DNA of 64,000 nucleotides from Halopseudomonas pertucinogena (GTDB lineage: Bacteria; Pseudomonadota; Gammaproteobacteria; Pseudomonadales; Pseudomonadaceae). Below are positions 1 through 10,074 of the stretch, piece after piece. Every line of letters starts with the position of its first letter. Position 1 is the first letter of the stretch. Where the stretch lies: the NCBI RefSeq assembly GCF_014646575.1, contig NZ_BMNN01000003.1:25030-89029 (forward strand), written 5' to 3'. The position numbers were made by a program, and so were the translations under genes. The notes under the pieces are model-generated. The model did no database searches, was not told the DNA's origin, and saw nothing but the letters and a program-made list of their open reading frames with translations.

Positions 1-182
<182 letters not shown>

Positions 183-219
183 TCAATGAATTCGTTCAGT
201 GGTCGGACTGGGCAGGACT

Positions 220-513
220 TCAGCCTTCCAGAACGCCGTAGATTTCAGATTCGCTCATCATCAGCAGCTCTTCACCATCGATCTTGATGGTGCTGCTGCC
301 GGAGTAGGGGCCGAACACGACTTTGTCCCCTTCCTTCACAGCCAGGGGACGAACTTCGCCATTGTCCAGCAGGCGCCCGGTACCAACAGCAATGACCACG
401 CCGGTGTTCGGTTTTTCTGCTGCAGAGCCAGGCAGAACGATACCGCCAGCGGTTTTTGTCTCTTCTTCGCTGCGACGAACGACTACGCGATCGTGTAACG
501 GACGGATTTTCAT
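220..513 (-). CDS. groES: Co-chaperonin GroES
   Basis: A 97-residue protein beginning [14 protein letters not shown], the usual length and N-terminus of GroES (Cpn10), the heptameric lid that caps the GroEL ring and encloses the substrate in the cytosol. The mobile-loop region ([14 protein letters not shown]) and the C-terminal strand (EIYGVLEG) are present. The open frame extends further upstream, but the ATG at 513 matches the family start exactly. First gene of the groES-groEL operon. Confidence 0.97.
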   Translation of the reverse strand: MKIRPLHDRVVVRRSEEETKTAGGIVLPGSAAEKPNTGVVIAVGTGRLLDNGEVRPLAVKEGDKVVFGPYSGSSTIKIDGEELLMMSESEIYGVLEG

Positions 514-648
514 CGTTTTGAGTCTCCCAATAGTAAGCAAATCGCCGGAAATCCGGCATTCCAAGTAAGCCAGGCCTCGCGGCCTGCAGGGCGCAGCGCG
601 CCCCAGTTCAAAAGCCCCCGCAGGGACAGTAAATCTGACTGCAACCCT

Positions 649-676
649 TGATGGGGATGATCCAGAGCATTTCAAG
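649..676 (-). promoter_or_regulatory. Sigma-32 (RpoH) type heat-shock promoter of groES-groEL
   Basis: On the minus strand there is CTTGAAA (670-676), a 13-base spacer, then CCCCATCA (649-656). This agrees with the RpoH consensus CTTGAAA-N(11-16)-CCCATNT and with the layout of the E. coli groE promoter. It lies between the 3' end of fxsA and groES, about 135 bases upstream of the groES start. Confidence 0.85.
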
Positions 677-693
677 GGGTGCCGGAAATTTTT

Positions 694-1155
694 TTATCGG
701 TCGGAGAGGCGCGAGCGGTCATCCCGGTCAGGGGACTCACCCGCCTGCCACTCACCCTCGATGATGGTGTACTCACCCCGTTGCCAGGTGCGCGGGCCGC
801 CCTCGTCATTGCCGCCATCGGGCCCGCCGCCACCGCCGCGGTGACGCAGCGCCATGATCAGACAGGGAATGGCGAGCACATCGCTCACCAGGCCGGGAAA
901 GGCAATCAGCACCCCGGCCAGCACACCCCACATGCCGGATTTGAGCACGGCCTGGGGGCTGCGGTTGACCAGCATCTGCTGCTGCAGGCGCTGCAGCATG
1001 CCCCAGCCGTTACGCTGGATGAGCATGAGCCCGGCAATGCCGGTAAACAGCACCCACAACAGGGTCAGGCCGACACCGACGGCCTGACCGAGGATGATCA
1101 GACTGGCCAGCTCGATCAGTGGAAACGCCAACAGCAATATGCGCAGCAAGGGCAT
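694..1155 (-). CDS. fxsA: FxsA family inner-membrane protein
   Basis: A 153-residue membrane protein starting MPLLRILLLAFPLIELASLI, the typical FxsA start. Hydrophobic segments lie at about residues 5-25, 27-48 and 76-100, followed by a Gly-rich, charged cytoplasmic tail. E. coli FxsA overproduction relieves exclusion of phage T7 by the F plasmid; its normal role is unknown. The start at 1155 is preceded by TGAGGTG; a longer open frame upstream lacks family similarity. It sits immediately upstream of groES, a common neighbour order in pseudomonads, but the heat-shock promoter lies between them. Confidence 0.9.
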   Translation of the reverse strand: MPLLRILLLAFPLIELASLIILGQAVGVGLTLLWVLFTGIAGLMLIQRNGWGMLQRLQQQMLVNRSPQAVLKSGMWGVLAGVLIAFPGLVSDVLAIPCLIMALRHRGGGGGPDGGNDEGGPRTWQRGEYTIIEGEWQAGESPDRDDRSRLSDR

Positions 1156-1315
1156 GAACACCTCAGTAGCAGGTTCGAAGAATCTATATGGGGCCCATCC
1201 ACCGGCTTTCAACCCCGACGCCGGCCCGGGATTTCGTGTTTCAGGGCTATTCATTATGGCCGGCGGTTGTTGCATGCTTGTGCTCCTGACAACAAGCACA
1301 TTCAAGGAGCAGTGA

Positions 1316-2074
1316 ATGCAACTGAACGACAGCGTGATCATCATCACCGGCGGTGGCCAGGGCCTGGGTCGGGCAATGGCGGAGTATCTCGCCGGCCGTG
1401 GCGCCCGCCTGGCCCTGGTGGACCTTGGCCAGGAGCGGCTGGACGAGGCAGTAGCGGCGTGCAGGGCGGCCGGCGGCGAGGCGCGCAGCTATATCTGCAA
1501 TGTCGCCGACGAGCAGCAGGTGATCGACATGGTCGCGCAGGTCGCGCAGGACTTCGGCAGCATCCATGGTCTGATCAACAATGCGGGGATCCTGCGCGAC
1601 GGTCTGCTGCTGAAGGTACGGGATGGCGAGATTCAGAAGATGCCGCTGAACCAGTGGCAGTCGGTGATCGACGTCAACCTCACCGGGGTGTTCCTCTGCA
1701 CCCGAGAAGTGGCGGCGAAGATGATCGAGCTGGAGAACCAGGGGCTGATCATCAACATCTCCTCCATCTCCCGGGCCGGCAACATGGGGCAGTCCAATTA
1801 CTCGGCGGCCAAGGCCGGGGTGGCAGCGATGACCGTAGTGTGGGCGAAGGAGCTGGCCCGCTACGGCATTCGCGTCGCCGGTATCGCGCCGGGCTTCATC
1901 GAGACCGAGATGACCGGCAGCATGAAACCCGAAGCGCTGGAAAAGATGACCGCCGGCATTCCCCTCCGGCGCATGGGCAAGCCAGAGGAAATCGCCCATT
2001 CGGCGGCCTACCTGTTCGAGAACGACTATTACAGCGGACGCATTCTCGAGCTGGACGGCGGTCTGCGCCTCTAG
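1316..2074 (+). CDS. Short-chain dehydrogenase/reductase, FabG-like
   Basis: A 252-residue classical SDR predicted to oxidise or reduce a hydroxyl/keto group with NAD(P)(H). The nucleotide-binding motif TGGGQGLG is at residues 11-18, followed by NNAG and the catalytic YSAAK with an upstream serine strand (NISSIS). APGFIETEM and the C-terminal ELDGG are typical of FabG-type enzymes. The start is preceded by AAGGAG seven bases upstream. It diverges from fxsA and nothing nearby reveals the substrate; a 3-oxoacyl-ACP/CoA reductase is one possibility. Confidence 0.88.
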   Translation: MQLNDSVIIITGGGQGLGRAMAEYLAGRGARLALVDLGQERLDEAVAACRAAGGEARSYICNVADEQQVIDMVAQVAQDFGSIHGLINNAGILRDGLLLKVRDGEIQKMPLNQWQSVIDVNLTGVFLCTREVAAKMIELENQGLIINISSISRAGNMGQSNYSAAKAGVAAMTVVWAKELARYGIRVAGIAPGFIETEMTGSMKPEALEKMTAGIPLRRMGKPEEIAHSAAYLFENDYYSGRILELDGGLRL

Positions 2075-2109
2075 TCAGCGTGGGACGGGTACTCCGCCCG
2101 TCCCTGCCT

Positions 2110-3120
2110 CTACCAGTTGACGCCCAGCCCCAGCGTATAGCGGGTCTCGTTCAGGCTCTTGTCATCGGAGCTGTTGATGTAGTCCCATTCGGTCAACAGA
2201 CTCAATGATGCCCAGCTGTTGAGCAGGTAACGCAGCCCCAGCTCGGCATCCACCATGTAGTCCACGTTGTCGTCATAGGGCACGATGGTTTCGGCGTTGT
2301 GGACCAGCTGGAAGCGCTTGCCGAACAGGTAGCGCCGGTAATCCCAGTTCAGGCCCAGACCGTTGGTTCGGCTGTCCGAGCCATCGCGGCCGTCGAGCCG
2401 CAGATGCTCGAAACGCGCGGAGGTCTCGAAGCGGCCGAGGGCATTGTTCCACCACTCGTAACCGGGACCGGAACCGATCTGGATCTGCCGCTCCACATCG
2501 CCGATGTGGTCACGCATGTAGCTGACACGGTTCTGCCAGAACCACTTCTCGGCGAAGAACCAGCTCAGCGTATAGTCGGTCTCCCACCAGTGACGGCTCT
2601 TGATGTCGTTTCGGTAGTCGCGCTCGAACTCGCTGGACAGCGCATGGCGCCAGTCGCCGTGGCGGGCCTCGGTGCTGACGTCGATGTCCAGGTCCCGTCG
2701 CTTCGACTCGGTATTGTCCAGCTCCAGCGACAGCGTCGCCCGGCCGTCCCAGATCCAGTCCTCCACCACCGGCTTGGGCTCCATGATCTGCCGCAGGCTC
2801 GCCAGCTCCACTTCCAGCGGCTGGGTCTGGCCGTTGACCAGCGTGATCCGGCCTTCCCCATCGGATGCTTGTATGCGCCGTGCGCGCTTAGTATCGTCAG
2901 CGGTCTTGACCAGCAGCGGTCCGTCGCTCTCAAGCGTACGAATGCGCCCGACATCGACCGCCACCTGGCCGGCCACATCGGAATGGAAGATCAGCCGGTT
3001 CCCCTCCATGAATTCGATCCGACCGGTGAGCCGGTCGCCATTATCGAGCCAGAGGGTATCGGCAAGGGTGGGCAGAGCGGGGAACAGGGCAACGAGCAGC
3101 ACAAAACGCGACTTCAACAT
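2110..3120 (-). CDS. DUF481 family outer-membrane protein
   Basis: A 336-residue secreted protein. It has a signal peptide (MLKSRFVLLVALFPALPTLA), then an N-terminal domain (LDNGDRLTGRI) and a long C-terminal stretch of alternating aromatic and polar residues ending in NETRYTLGLGVNW. A terminal aromatic (W) preceded by strand-like repeats fits a small outer-membrane beta-barrel of the DUF481/YdiY family. The ATG at 3120 gives a clean signal peptide; a TTG two codons upstream is possible. Function unknown. It diverges from the alkyltransferase-like gene. Confidence 0.85.
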   Translation of the reverse strand: MLKSRFVLLVALFPALPTLADTLWLDNGDRLTGRIEFMEGNRLIFHSDVAGQVAVDVGRIRTLESDGPLLVKTADDTKRARRIQASDGEGRITLVNGQTQPLEVELASLRQIMEPKPVVEDWIWDGRATLSLELDNTESKRRDLDIDVSTEARHGDWRHALSSEFERDYRNDIKSRHWWETDYTLSWFFAEKWFWQNRVSYMRDHIGDVERQIQIGSGPGYEWWNNALGRFETSARFEHLRLDGRDGSDSRTNGLGLNWDYRRYLFGKRFQLVHNAETIVPYDDNVDYMVDAELGLRYLLNSWASLSLLTEWDYINSSDDKSLNETRYTLGLGVNW

Positions 3121-3150
3121 GAACAACCATCCGCAGTGTGAACAGAACCA

Positions 3151-3522
3151 GTGACATTATCCACGACTGATCGTTCCGGCGCCCGCTCCGTTGCTGCGGA
3201 TCCTCGCAGGGAAGCGCTCTGGCAGGTGCTGGCGGCCATACCGCCGGGCCGGGTCTGCAGCTACGGCACACTGGCGCAGCTGGCCGGGCTGGGCCGGGGT
3301 GCCCGTCTGGTGGGCCGCTGGCTCGGCCAGCTGCCGGATGACACCACCCTGCCCTGGCACCGTGTACTCAACAGTCAGGGCCGCTTATCATTGCCTGCCG
3401 ACCACCCCGCCGGGCAGGAACAGGCCCGTCGTCTGCTGGACGAAGGGGTGATTATCCACAACCGCCGCGTCAACATGGCCCGCTATGGCTGGCCGGACCC
3501 GATCGAGACGACATCCCGATGA
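3151..3522 (+). CDS. Alkyltransferase-like protein (MGMT family, non-catalytic)
   Basis: A 123-residue protein matching the DNA-binding C-terminal domain of O6-alkylguanine DNA alkyltransferases (IPPGRVCSYGTLAQLAGL, then GRWLGQLP). The motif at about residues 68-71 is PWHR rather than PCHR, so the methyl-accepting cysteine is replaced by tryptophan. This is the hallmark of ATL proteins, which bind O6-alkylguanine and hand the lesion to nucleotide excision repair. A GTG start is inferred with no strong ribosome binding site. Its stop overlaps the ampG start (ATGA), so the two are probably co-translated. Confidence 0.88.
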   Translation: MTLSTTDRSGARSVAADPRREALWQVLAAIPPGRVCSYGTLAQLAGLGRGARLVGRWLGQLPDDTTLPWHRVLNSQGRLSLPADHPAGQEQARRLLDEGVIIHNRRVNMARYGWPDPIETTSR

Positions 3523-4880
3523 TTCACTACACAGCGCATCCCACCCGAGAAGGCTGGAAGGTCTATCTCAAGCCCCGCGTCATCGGCATGTTGTTTCTCG
3601 GCTTTTCCGCCGGCCTGCCGCTGCTGCTGGTGGGTGGTACCTTCAGCGCCTGGCTGCGGGATCTGGGTATCGAACTGGCGGCGATCGGCTTTCTCAGCTG
3701 GGTCGGCATGGCGCACTCGATCAAGGTGCTGTGGGCACCGCTGATCGACCGCGCACCCCTGCCCCTGCTCAGCCGCCTGCTGGGCCGGCGGCGGGCATGG
3801 ATGCTGCTGGCGCAGCTGGTGATCGCCGGGGCGCTGCTCGGCATGGCGCTGACCGACCCGCGGGAGAATCTGACGCTGGTCGCACTCTGGGCGGTGCTCG
3901 CGGCCTTCGGCTCTGCCACCCAGGATGTGGCCATCGATGCCTACCGCGTCGAGGCCGAAGCCCGCCACCGCCAGGCAGCGATGGCCGCTACCTATGTCAC
4001 CGGTTACCGGGTGGCTGTGCTCGCCGCCGGCGCCGGAGCCCTGCACCTGGCGTCAGTGGACAGCTGGACGCTGGCCTACGGCAGCATGGCGGCGCTGATG
4101 GGTATCGGGGTATTGACCACGCTGATCATTGCCGAGCCCGCAGTGTCGGTAAGCAGCGCCACCCAGCACTTCGAGCAGCGCGTGACGGACTATCTGGAGG
4201 GGACCAGCCACGCCGGCTGGCAGCGCACGGCCACCGCCTGGTTCATCGGCGCCATCGTCTGCCCGTTCGCCGAGTTCTTCCAGCGCTACGGCCGGACCGC
4301 ATTGCTGATTCTGGCCTTCGTTGCGACCTTCCGCATCAGCGATATCTTCATGGGCGTGATGGCCAATCCGTTCTACCTGGACCTGGGCTTCACCAAGGCG
4401 CAGATCGCCAATATCGCCGCGGCCTTCGGCCTGGGCATGACGCTGCTTGGCGCGGCGCTGGGTGGGCTGCTGGTGGCCCGTTTCGGCATTGCCCGCATCC
4501 TGCTGCTGACCGCCTTCATGGCGCCCATCACCAATCTGATGTTCGCCTGGCTGGCCTTCATCGGCCCGCAGACCTATGGCCTGATACTTGCCATCATTGC
4601 GGACAATGTCACCGGCGGGCTGGCGATATCGGTATTCATTGCGTACCTCTCCAGCCTGACCAACACCGCCTACACCGCTACCCAGTACGCCCTGTTCAGC
4701 TCGCTGATGACGCTGCCCGGGCAGTTCGCCGCCGGGTTCACCGGGGTGATGGCGGCCAGTATGGGCTGGATTCCCTTCTTCATGACCACTGCGCTGACCG
4801 GCGTTCCGGCCATTGTGCTGGCGGCGCTGCTGATCCGCCATGCGCACCCCGACCGCACCAGGCGGCCGGGGATCGACTGA
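3519..4880 (+). CDS. ampG: AmpG family muropeptide permease (MFS)
   Basis: A 453-residue polytopic membrane protein with about 12-14 hydrophobic segments. Typical AmpG features are GMLFLGFSAGLPLLL near the N-terminus, GMAHSIKVLWAPLIDR, and ATQDVAIDAYRVE around residue 140. AmpG imports GlcNAc-anhydromuropeptides from the periplasm for peptidoglycan recycling, and in pseudomonads also feeds the AmpR beta-lactamase signal. It overlaps the preceding gene by four bases. AmpD and AmpE lie 6-8 kb downstream and PgeF further on, so several recycling functions are in this window. Confidence 0.92.
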   Translation: MIHYTAHPTREGWKVYLKPRVIGMLFLGFSAGLPLLLVGGTFSAWLRDLGIELAAIGFLSWVGMAHSIKVLWAPLIDRAPLPLLSRLLGRRRAWMLLAQLVIAGALLGMALTDPRENLTLVALWAVLAAFGSATQDVAIDAYRVEAEARHRQAAMAATYVTGYRVAVLAAGAGALHLASVDSWTLAYGSMAALMGIGVLTTLIIAEPAVSVSSATQHFEQRVTDYLEGTSHAGWQRTATAWFIGAIVCPFAEFFQRYGRTALLILAFVATFRISDIFMGVMANPFYLDLGFTKAQIANIAAAFGLGMTLLGAALGGLLVARFGIARILLLTAFMAPITNLMFAWLAFIGPQTYGLILAIIADNVTGGLAISVFIAYLSSLTNTAYTATQYALFSSLMTLPGQFAAGFTGVMAASMGWIPFFMTTALTGVPAIVLAALLIRHAHPDRTRRPGID

Positions 4881-4887
4881 CCGCGCC

Positions 4888-5373
4888 TCAGTCGCGGAAG
4901 TTGTTGAACTGCAGCGGCATGTCCAGTCTGGCGCCGCGCAGCAGCGCCATGACTTCCTGCAGGTCATCGCGCTTCTTGCCGGTCACCCGCACCTGCTCGC
5001 CCTGGATCGCGGCCTGCACCTTGAGCTTGGACTCCTTGATGGTCGCCACGATCTTCTTTGCCAGCGCCTGGTCGATACCCTCGCGCAGCTGCACCTCCTG
5101 CTTCATCTGCTTGCCTGACGCGTAGGCTTCCTTCACCTCCAGGCACTGCACATCGATCTTGCGCTTGGTCAGGCTCAGCCGGAGGATCTCCAGCATCTGT
5201 TCCAGCTGGAATTCGGCCTCGGCGGTGATGGTCACCAGCAGCTGCTTTTCATTGAATTCGAAGGTGCCCTTGCCCTTCAGATCGTAGCGTCGGTCGAGCT
5301 CTTTCAGGGCGTTGTCCACAGCGTTGGTGACTTCGTGTTTGTCCAGTTCGGACACCACATCAAAGGAAGGCAT
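4888..5373 (-). CDS. yajQ: YajQ family cyclic-di-GMP/nucleotide-binding protein
   Basis: A 161-residue protein starting [11 protein letters not shown] and containing [18 protein letters not shown], matching UPF0234/YajQ over its full length with two ferredoxin-like repeats. YajQ homologues in Xanthomonas, Pseudomonas and Stenotrophomonas bind c-di-GMP and act with a transcription factor; E. coli YajQ binds nucleotides. It is convergent with ampG (seven bases apart) and divergent from the response-regulator gene. Confidence 0.93.
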   Translation of the reverse strand: MPSFDVVSELDKHEVTNAVDNALKELDRRYDLKGKGTFEFNEKQLLVTITAEAEFQLEQMLEILRLSLTKRKIDVQCLEVKEAYASGKQMKQEVQLREGIDQALAKKIVATIKESKLKVQAAIQGEQVRVTGKKRDDLQEVMALLRGARLDMPLQFNNFRD

Positions 5374-5483
5374 GACAGAACCTCAAATAAAGATGATTTT
5401 ATGACGGGTATGGCAGAACAATAGCCTGACGTCGTGGCATTATAGCGACGTCGAAGATAATACAGGCAGCAGGGAGCTCAGAC

Positions 5484-6449
5484 ATGCCCAACCCCCAACT
5501 CAGTATTCTGGTGGTGGACGATACCAAATTCAGCAGCGCAGTGATCGGCCATGCACTGTCGCAGGCGGGCTATACGGATATCCGCTTCGCCAGCTCCGCC
5601 ATGGCCGCGCTGGCCATGCATGAGGAGCGTGCTGCCAGTGTCATGGTCGCCGACTGGCTGATGCCGGAGATGGACGGGTTGCAGCTGACCACACGCATCC
5701 GACAGCGTGACGAGCAGACCAACCACTACACCTACGTCATGCTGCTGACCGCCAGGGAAGGCGACAACGTGCTTGGCGAAGCCTTCGACCGCGGCGTGGA
5801 CGATTTCATCAGCAAGTCGGCGATGAGCGAGCAGCTGCTGCCGCGCATCTACGCTGCCGACCGCATCACCCAGCTGATCAACCGTCTGCTGGACGAGAAC
5901 CAGATGCTGGCGAGCAACAATGCCCTGCTGGAAGAGCACAACCTGATCGACAGCCATACCGCGCTGGGCAACCGGCGGTATCTGCTGCAGCGTCTGGACG
6001 ATGCCCTGCAGCGTGTCGAATCCCGCGGTGGCTACTGCACCGTGGTGGTGCTGGGGCTGCAGAACCTGGCCGACATGACAACCCGGTTCGGAGAAGCCGT
6101 GCAGCAGGAGCTGCTCAAGGCCACTGCCCGCCGCCTGCAACAGCTGGTCCGCCCGATGGACGTGATTGCCCGCGTCGACGCCGGCGTGTTCGCCGTCTGC
6201 ACCGTGGGCGACAACGAGGATGAGTGCAAACCGAACAGTTTTCGCCGCCTGCACGACGGGCTGAACCTGAAGGCATTCAAGACCAGCGAAGGTTACCTGT
6301 CCCTGCGCGCCGGCATGGCACTGTGCACCCTGGGCCGCAACGACCCGAAGATCACCGCGGAAAAGCTGCTGCAGAAGGTCGAGCAGCATCTTGAGCAGGC
6401 CTATGCCACCAACCTGATCACCGAAGTGCGGATCCCCCAGCTTGTCTGA
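5484..6449 (+). CDS. Response regulator with degenerate GGDEF domain
   Basis: A 321-residue two-domain protein. Residues 1-125 form a receiver domain with acidic D12-D13, phosphoacceptor D57 (VADWLMPEMDG) and the SK near residue 107. After a coiled linker, residues 150-315 resemble a GGDEF domain (TALGNRRYLLQRLDDAL). The active-site motif that should read GGDEF is replaced by VDAGV (ARVDAGVFAV), so no cyclase activity is expected. I recall PA4396 of P. aeruginosa, in the same yajQ-panE context, as similar. Likely a phosphorylation-controlled binding or scaffold protein. It overlaps panE by eight bases. Confidence 0.88.
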   Translation: MPNPQLSILVVDDTKFSSAVIGHALSQAGYTDIRFASSAMAALAMHEERAASVMVADWLMPEMDGLQLTTRIRQRDEQTNHYTYVMLLTAREGDNVLGEAFDRGVDDFISKSAMSEQLLPRIYAADRITQLINRLLDENQMLASNNALLEEHNLIDSHTALGNRRYLLQRLDDALQRVESRGGYCTVVVLGLQNLADMTTRFGEAVQQELLKATARRLQQLVRPMDVIARVDAGVFAVCTVGDNEDECKPNSFRRLHDGLNLKAFKTSEGYLSLRAGMALCTLGRNDPKITAEKLLQKVEQHLEQAYATNLITEVRIPQLV

Positions 6450-7365
6450 ACCGCTGCATATTCTCGGTGGCGGCAGCCTCGGCCTGTTGTGGGCTGCCCG
6501 GTTCGCACGGGCCGGCATTGATTGCCGCCTGATCCTGCGCACCCCAGAGGCCGCTGCACGATGGCGGGCGGAGCACCATCAACTGGTACTGGAACAGGGC
6601 AACAGGCTGCAGAGCTACAGCGTACCGGCGGAAACAGCCGAGGCCGGCGAACCGATTTCCCGTCTCATCGTCGCAACCAAGGCGTGGGCGGTTGCCGAGG
6701 CACTGGAAGGCATAGCCCCGCGGTTGCACGCCGGCAGTCAGCTGCTGCTGTTGCAGAACGGGCTCGGCAGTCAGCAGGCTGCCAGCGAGCGCTTTGCTGA
6801 CCTGCCCGTGCTTTATGCCAGCGTGACCGATGGGGCGTGGAAGCGCGACAACAACCATGTGGTCTGGGCCGGCAGTGGTCCGACCCAGGTTGGCGATCCG
6901 CAACAGCGCCCGCAACCCGGCTGGCTCAGCATGCTCGACCAGGCCGGCGTTGATTGGCAATGGCAACCCGACATCCTCTCCGTGCTGTGGATGAAATTGG
7001 CCGTCAACTGCGCCATCAATCCGCTGACAGTGCTGCATGACTGCCCTAACGGTGACGTTCTCCGGCACGCGGCCGACGATTTCATCCCGCTGGTGCAGGA
7101 ACTGCAGGCGCTGCTCGCCAGTCAGGGCGTGGCCGTGGGCGCCGCAGAGCTGGAGCAGCGCATCCGTGGCGTGATCCAGGCCACCGCTGCCAACAGCTCC
7201 TCCATGCGCCAGGACGTACAGGCCGGCCGGCGCACCGAGATCGACTTCATTCTCGGCCATGCCTGGCGCTCTGCCCGCAGCGCCGGCCTGCTCACACCGG
7301 TGCTGGATTCCCTGTACCATCGCCTGCAGACGCACCTTCATCAATCGGGCCTGCCGCTGAACTGA
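6442..7365 (+). CDS. panE: 2-dehydropantoate 2-reductase (ketopantoate reductase)
   Basis: A 307-residue enzyme reducing ketopantoate to pantoate with NADPH in pantothenate/CoA synthesis. An N-terminal Rossmann motif (HILGGGSLGLLWA) is followed by the family signature LWMKLAVNCAINPLT (residues 182-196), which carries the catalytic Lys and active-site Asn. The start is a TTG inside the end of the preceding regulator gene, chosen because no ATG or GTG precedes the Rossmann strand in frame; translational coupling is likely. Confidence 0.9.
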   Translation: MSEPLHILGGGSLGLLWAARFARAGIDCRLILRTPEAAARWRAEHHQLVLEQGNRLQSYSVPAETAEAGEPISRLIVATKAWAVAEALEGIAPRLHAGSQLLLLQNGLGSQQAASERFADLPVLYASVTDGAWKRDNNHVVWAGSGPTQVGDPQQRPQPGWLSMLDQAGVDWQWQPDILSVLWMKLAVNCAINPLTVLHDCPNGDVLRHAADDFIPLVQELQALLASQGVAVGAAELEQRIRGVIQATAANSSSMRQDVQAGRRTEIDFILGHAWRSARSAGLLTPVLDSLYHRLQTHLHQSGLPLN

Positions 7366-7397
7366 GCTATCGGGCCCCCTGAATCCGAGGAGACCCC

Positions 7398-7964
7398 ATG
7401 GGCTACCGCCTGAGCAAACTCTACACACGTACCGGCGACAGCGGCACCACCGGCCTGGCCGATGGCAGTCGCGTCAGCAAGGACAGCGCCCGCATCGAAG
7501 CCATGGGTACCGTGGACGAACTCAACAGCAGTCTGGGCGTTCTGCTGGCCGGCATGACCGGCAGCGCGCTGCAGTCGCTGTGCGAAACGCTGGCACCGGT
7601 CCAGCACCGGCTGTTCGATATCGGCGGCGAGCTGGCCATACCCGGGGTGAATATCATCGAGGAAGCGGATGTGGTTGAACTGGAGCAGGCGATTGACCGG
7701 TTCAACGGTGAACTGGCGCCGCTCAAGGAGTTCATCCTGCCCGGTGGATCACCGCTGATCGCCCAGGCCCATCTGGCGCGCAGCATCTGTCGCCGCGCCG
7801 AGCGGCGCTACCTGACCCTGGCAGCAGAGGAAACCGTGAACCCGCAGGCGCTGGCCTATCTCAACCGGCTGTCCGACCTGATGTTCGTGGTGGCCCGGAG
7901 CATCGCCCGCCTGGACGATACCCCGGAAGTGCTGTGGAAGCCCAAGCCCAGACCTACACCCTGA
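7398..7964 (+). CDS. Cob(I)alamin adenosyltransferase, PduO type
   Basis: A 188-residue protein with the PduO-type N-terminus ([22 protein letters not shown], given here in two parts: [14 protein letters not shown] and RVSKD). It also has VDELNSSLG, and [10 protein letters not shown] around residues 128-137, the ATP and cobalamin-binding signatures. It transfers the adenosyl group of ATP to cob(I)alamin, making the coenzyme form of B12. GAGGAG precedes the ATG. It converges with the chemoreceptor gene and the two stop ends overlap by 11 bases. Confidence 0.93.
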   Translation: MGYRLSKLYTRTGDSGTTGLADGSRVSKDSARIEAMGTVDELNSSLGVLLAGMTGSALQSLCETLAPVQHRLFDIGGELAIPGVNIIEEADVVELEQAIDRFNGELAPLKEFILPGGSPLIAQAHLARSICRRAERRYLTLAAEETVNPQALAYLNRLSDLMFVVARSIARLDDTPEVLWKPKPRPTP

Positions 7965-9969
7965 AGGCGCTGATGATCTGCTGCAGCTCGACCACCAGCT
8001 CGGCCATCCGGCCGCTGGCCTGCTCGGTGCGCTGCGCCCCTTCGGCGGTGCGCTCGCCGGACTGGTTGATCTGCACGATGTTCTGATCGATATCGTGGCT
8101 CACGGCGGTCTGCTGCTCGGCGGCCGCCGCGATCTGCTGGCTCTGGTCGACGATCTGGGTCACTGCGCGCATGATGTTGTCCAGCGCCGACTGCACCTTG
8201 AGTGCGGAGTCGACGGCCTCGCCGGTCATACCGTGGCTGGTGCCCATCACCTTGACCGCCGCCCCGACACCCTCCTGCAACCGGGCGATCATCTGCTCGA
8301 TCTCCTGGGTGGACTGCTGGGTACGCTGGGCCAGCGTGCGTACCTCGTCGGCCACCACGGCAAAGCCGCGACCCTGCTCGCCGGCCCTCGCCGCCTCGAT
8401 GGCAGCGTTGAGCGCCAGCAGGTTGGTCTGTTCGGCGACACCCTTGATCACATCCAGCACGCGGCTGATGGAGGCACTGTCCTCGGCCAGGTTATTGATC
8501 ACCTGTACCGAGTTCTCGATCTCCTGGGCCAGCTTCTCGATGCCGTCCACCGAGGTTTCCACCATGCGCCGGCCGGTCAGGGTCTCGTTGTTCACCTGCT
8601 CGGCATTGTTCGCCGCCAGTGCCGCGCTGCGGGCCACCTCCTGGGAGGTCGCCGCCATCTCGTTCATCGCCGTGGCGACCTGCTCGATCTGGGTACGCTG
8701 GGCCTCCACCGCCTGACTGCTCTGGGTGGAAATCTCCTCCACCTGACCGGACTGGTCACTGACCTGCCCGGTGGTGCGGCTGACATGCCGGATCAGCTCC
8801 TGAATCCGCTGCACGCTGGTATTCAGCTCCGTGGCCAACTGGCCCAGCTCGTCGCGACTGGTCACCACCACCCGGCCGGTCATGTCACCTGCGGCCACCT
8901 GGCGCATGACCTGCGACAGATCACTGATGGTCCGCCGGGTCGATACGTAGAAGCCCAGGTAGAGCCATACCAGCACCAGCAGAACGAGCGCCAGGGCAAC
9001 CACCAGCACCAGCATCGAACGCTTGCCGTCGCTGAGGCGTTGATCAAGCGAGACCTGCAGGTGATCGAGAATGGCCACGCTGAAATCATGCGTGAGGTCC
9101 ATTACCCCACTGACCTTGCGGAAATAATCTTCCCAGCTGGCTTCATAACTGGAGGCCAGAACGATGTCCTCCTCGAAGATCTCCACCGCCTGGGCCAGGG
9201 ATTCGGCACTGGCCGCGGCCGGTGCCCGCAGGGGTTCCAGGCCGGGTTGCTGAAGGAACAGCTGGGCCTGAGCATAATTGACGCCCAGGCGCTGGAGTTC
9301 CTCGATGTAGGTATCCATATCCCGGCTGGCATCGGAGTTCAGGTAGCCCAGGCCGATGGAATAGGCGCCGGTTGCCCGTCCCAGGCCGATGGTCGAGGTA
9401 ATCTGCGGGGCATGGTGCACCAGCAGGTCAACCAGCTGCCGCACGTTGCGCTCGTAGTCATGGGACAGGCCGCTGTAGGCCGCGGTGAAGTTCAGCAGTG
9501 ACAGCAGCTCGATGTGGGCCTGGGTGGTCATCTGCCCGCGGTTGCGCAGGGAGGCAGTACCGGTCGCACGGTAGGCGGCGACCAGTTCATCGCGCTGCTG
9601 CAGCAGCTCGGCCGCCGCCGGGTCACTGGCGTCGATGCCCAGTGCCTGCAGGCCGTCGATCAGCCGCTGCCGCACCTCGGTGCTGCGGCGCTCGAGCAGT
9701 GCGCCCTGCTCGCCTACCCCGATATGGAATGACGCCACATCCAGGCCGCGCAGCTGCTCCGCTTCCGGTACCAGACGGGTGACCTGCCGCAGCAGCTGCA
9801 TCGAGTCCAGTGCGTGACGGGAGGTCTGCACCCTGTCCCAGGCCTGGCTGACCAGCATGCCGCTGACCACCATCAGGGGAACGAAGCACAGGGCGCTTAT
9901 CAGACAGAACTTCATGGCATAACTGAGTCGATTCATCAGAGCCATGGCGGGGGCCAACAGACTATTCAA
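7954..9969 (-). CDS. Methyl-accepting chemotaxis protein
   Basis: A roughly 671-residue chemoreceptor. It has an N-terminal membrane segment ([17 protein letters not shown]), a large periplasmic sensor region of about 270 residues rich in helix, a second membrane segment ([21 protein letters not shown]), a HAMP domain and a C-terminal signalling domain. The hairpin tip [20 protein letters not shown] is fully conserved, so it should bind CheA/CheW. The sensor domain is not one I recognise with confidence. Start choice: a TTG at 9969 follows GAGGAG; ATGs at 9945 and 9936 have poorer ribosome binding sites. Confidence 0.9.
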   Translation of the reverse strand: MNSLLAPAMALMNRLSYAMKFCLISALCFVPLMVVSGMLVSQAWDRVQTSRHALDSMQLLRQVTRLVPEAEQLRGLDVASFHIGVGEQGALLERRSTEVRQRLIDGLQALGIDASDPAAAELLQQRDELVAAYRATGTASLRNRGQMTTQAHIELLSLLNFTAAYSGLSHDYERNVRQLVDLLVHHAPQITSTIGLGRATGAYSIGLGYLNSDASRDMDTYIEELQRLGVNYAQAQLFLQQPGLEPLRAPAAASAESLAQAVEIFEEDIVLASSYEASWEDYFRKVSGVMDLTHDFSVAILDHLQVSLDQRLSDGKRSMLVLVVALALVLLVLVWLYLGFYVSTRRTISDLSQVMRQVAAGDMTGRVVVTSRDELGQLATELNTSVQRIQELIRHVSRTTGQVSDQSGQVEEISTQSSQAVEAQRTQIEQVATAMNEMAATSQEVARSAALAANNAEQVNNETLTGRRMVETSVDGIEKLAQEIENSVQVINNLAEDSASISRVLDVIKGVAEQTNLLALNAAIEAARAGEQGRGFAVVADEVRTLAQRTQQSTQEIEQMIARLQEGVGAAVKVMGTSHGMTGEAVDSALKVQSALDNIMRAVTQIVDQSQQIAAAAEQQTAVSHDIDQNIVQINQSGERTAEGAQRTEQASGRMAELVVELQQIISAFRV

Positions 9970-10074
9970 GCGTCTCTCCTCGTCACAATTGCTGCGACTG
10001 GTCCTTGCGTCCACTTCCGCGGAGGGGGTATTCCGCGGCACTTGTCCGTTCTATCGGCCCCGGGGGTCGGATCT

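Noticed and set aside
679..2208. A 509-codon frame covering fxsA and the dehydrogenase
   Set aside because: It spans two well-supported genes and the intergenic gap, and its product is low-complexity with no family match.
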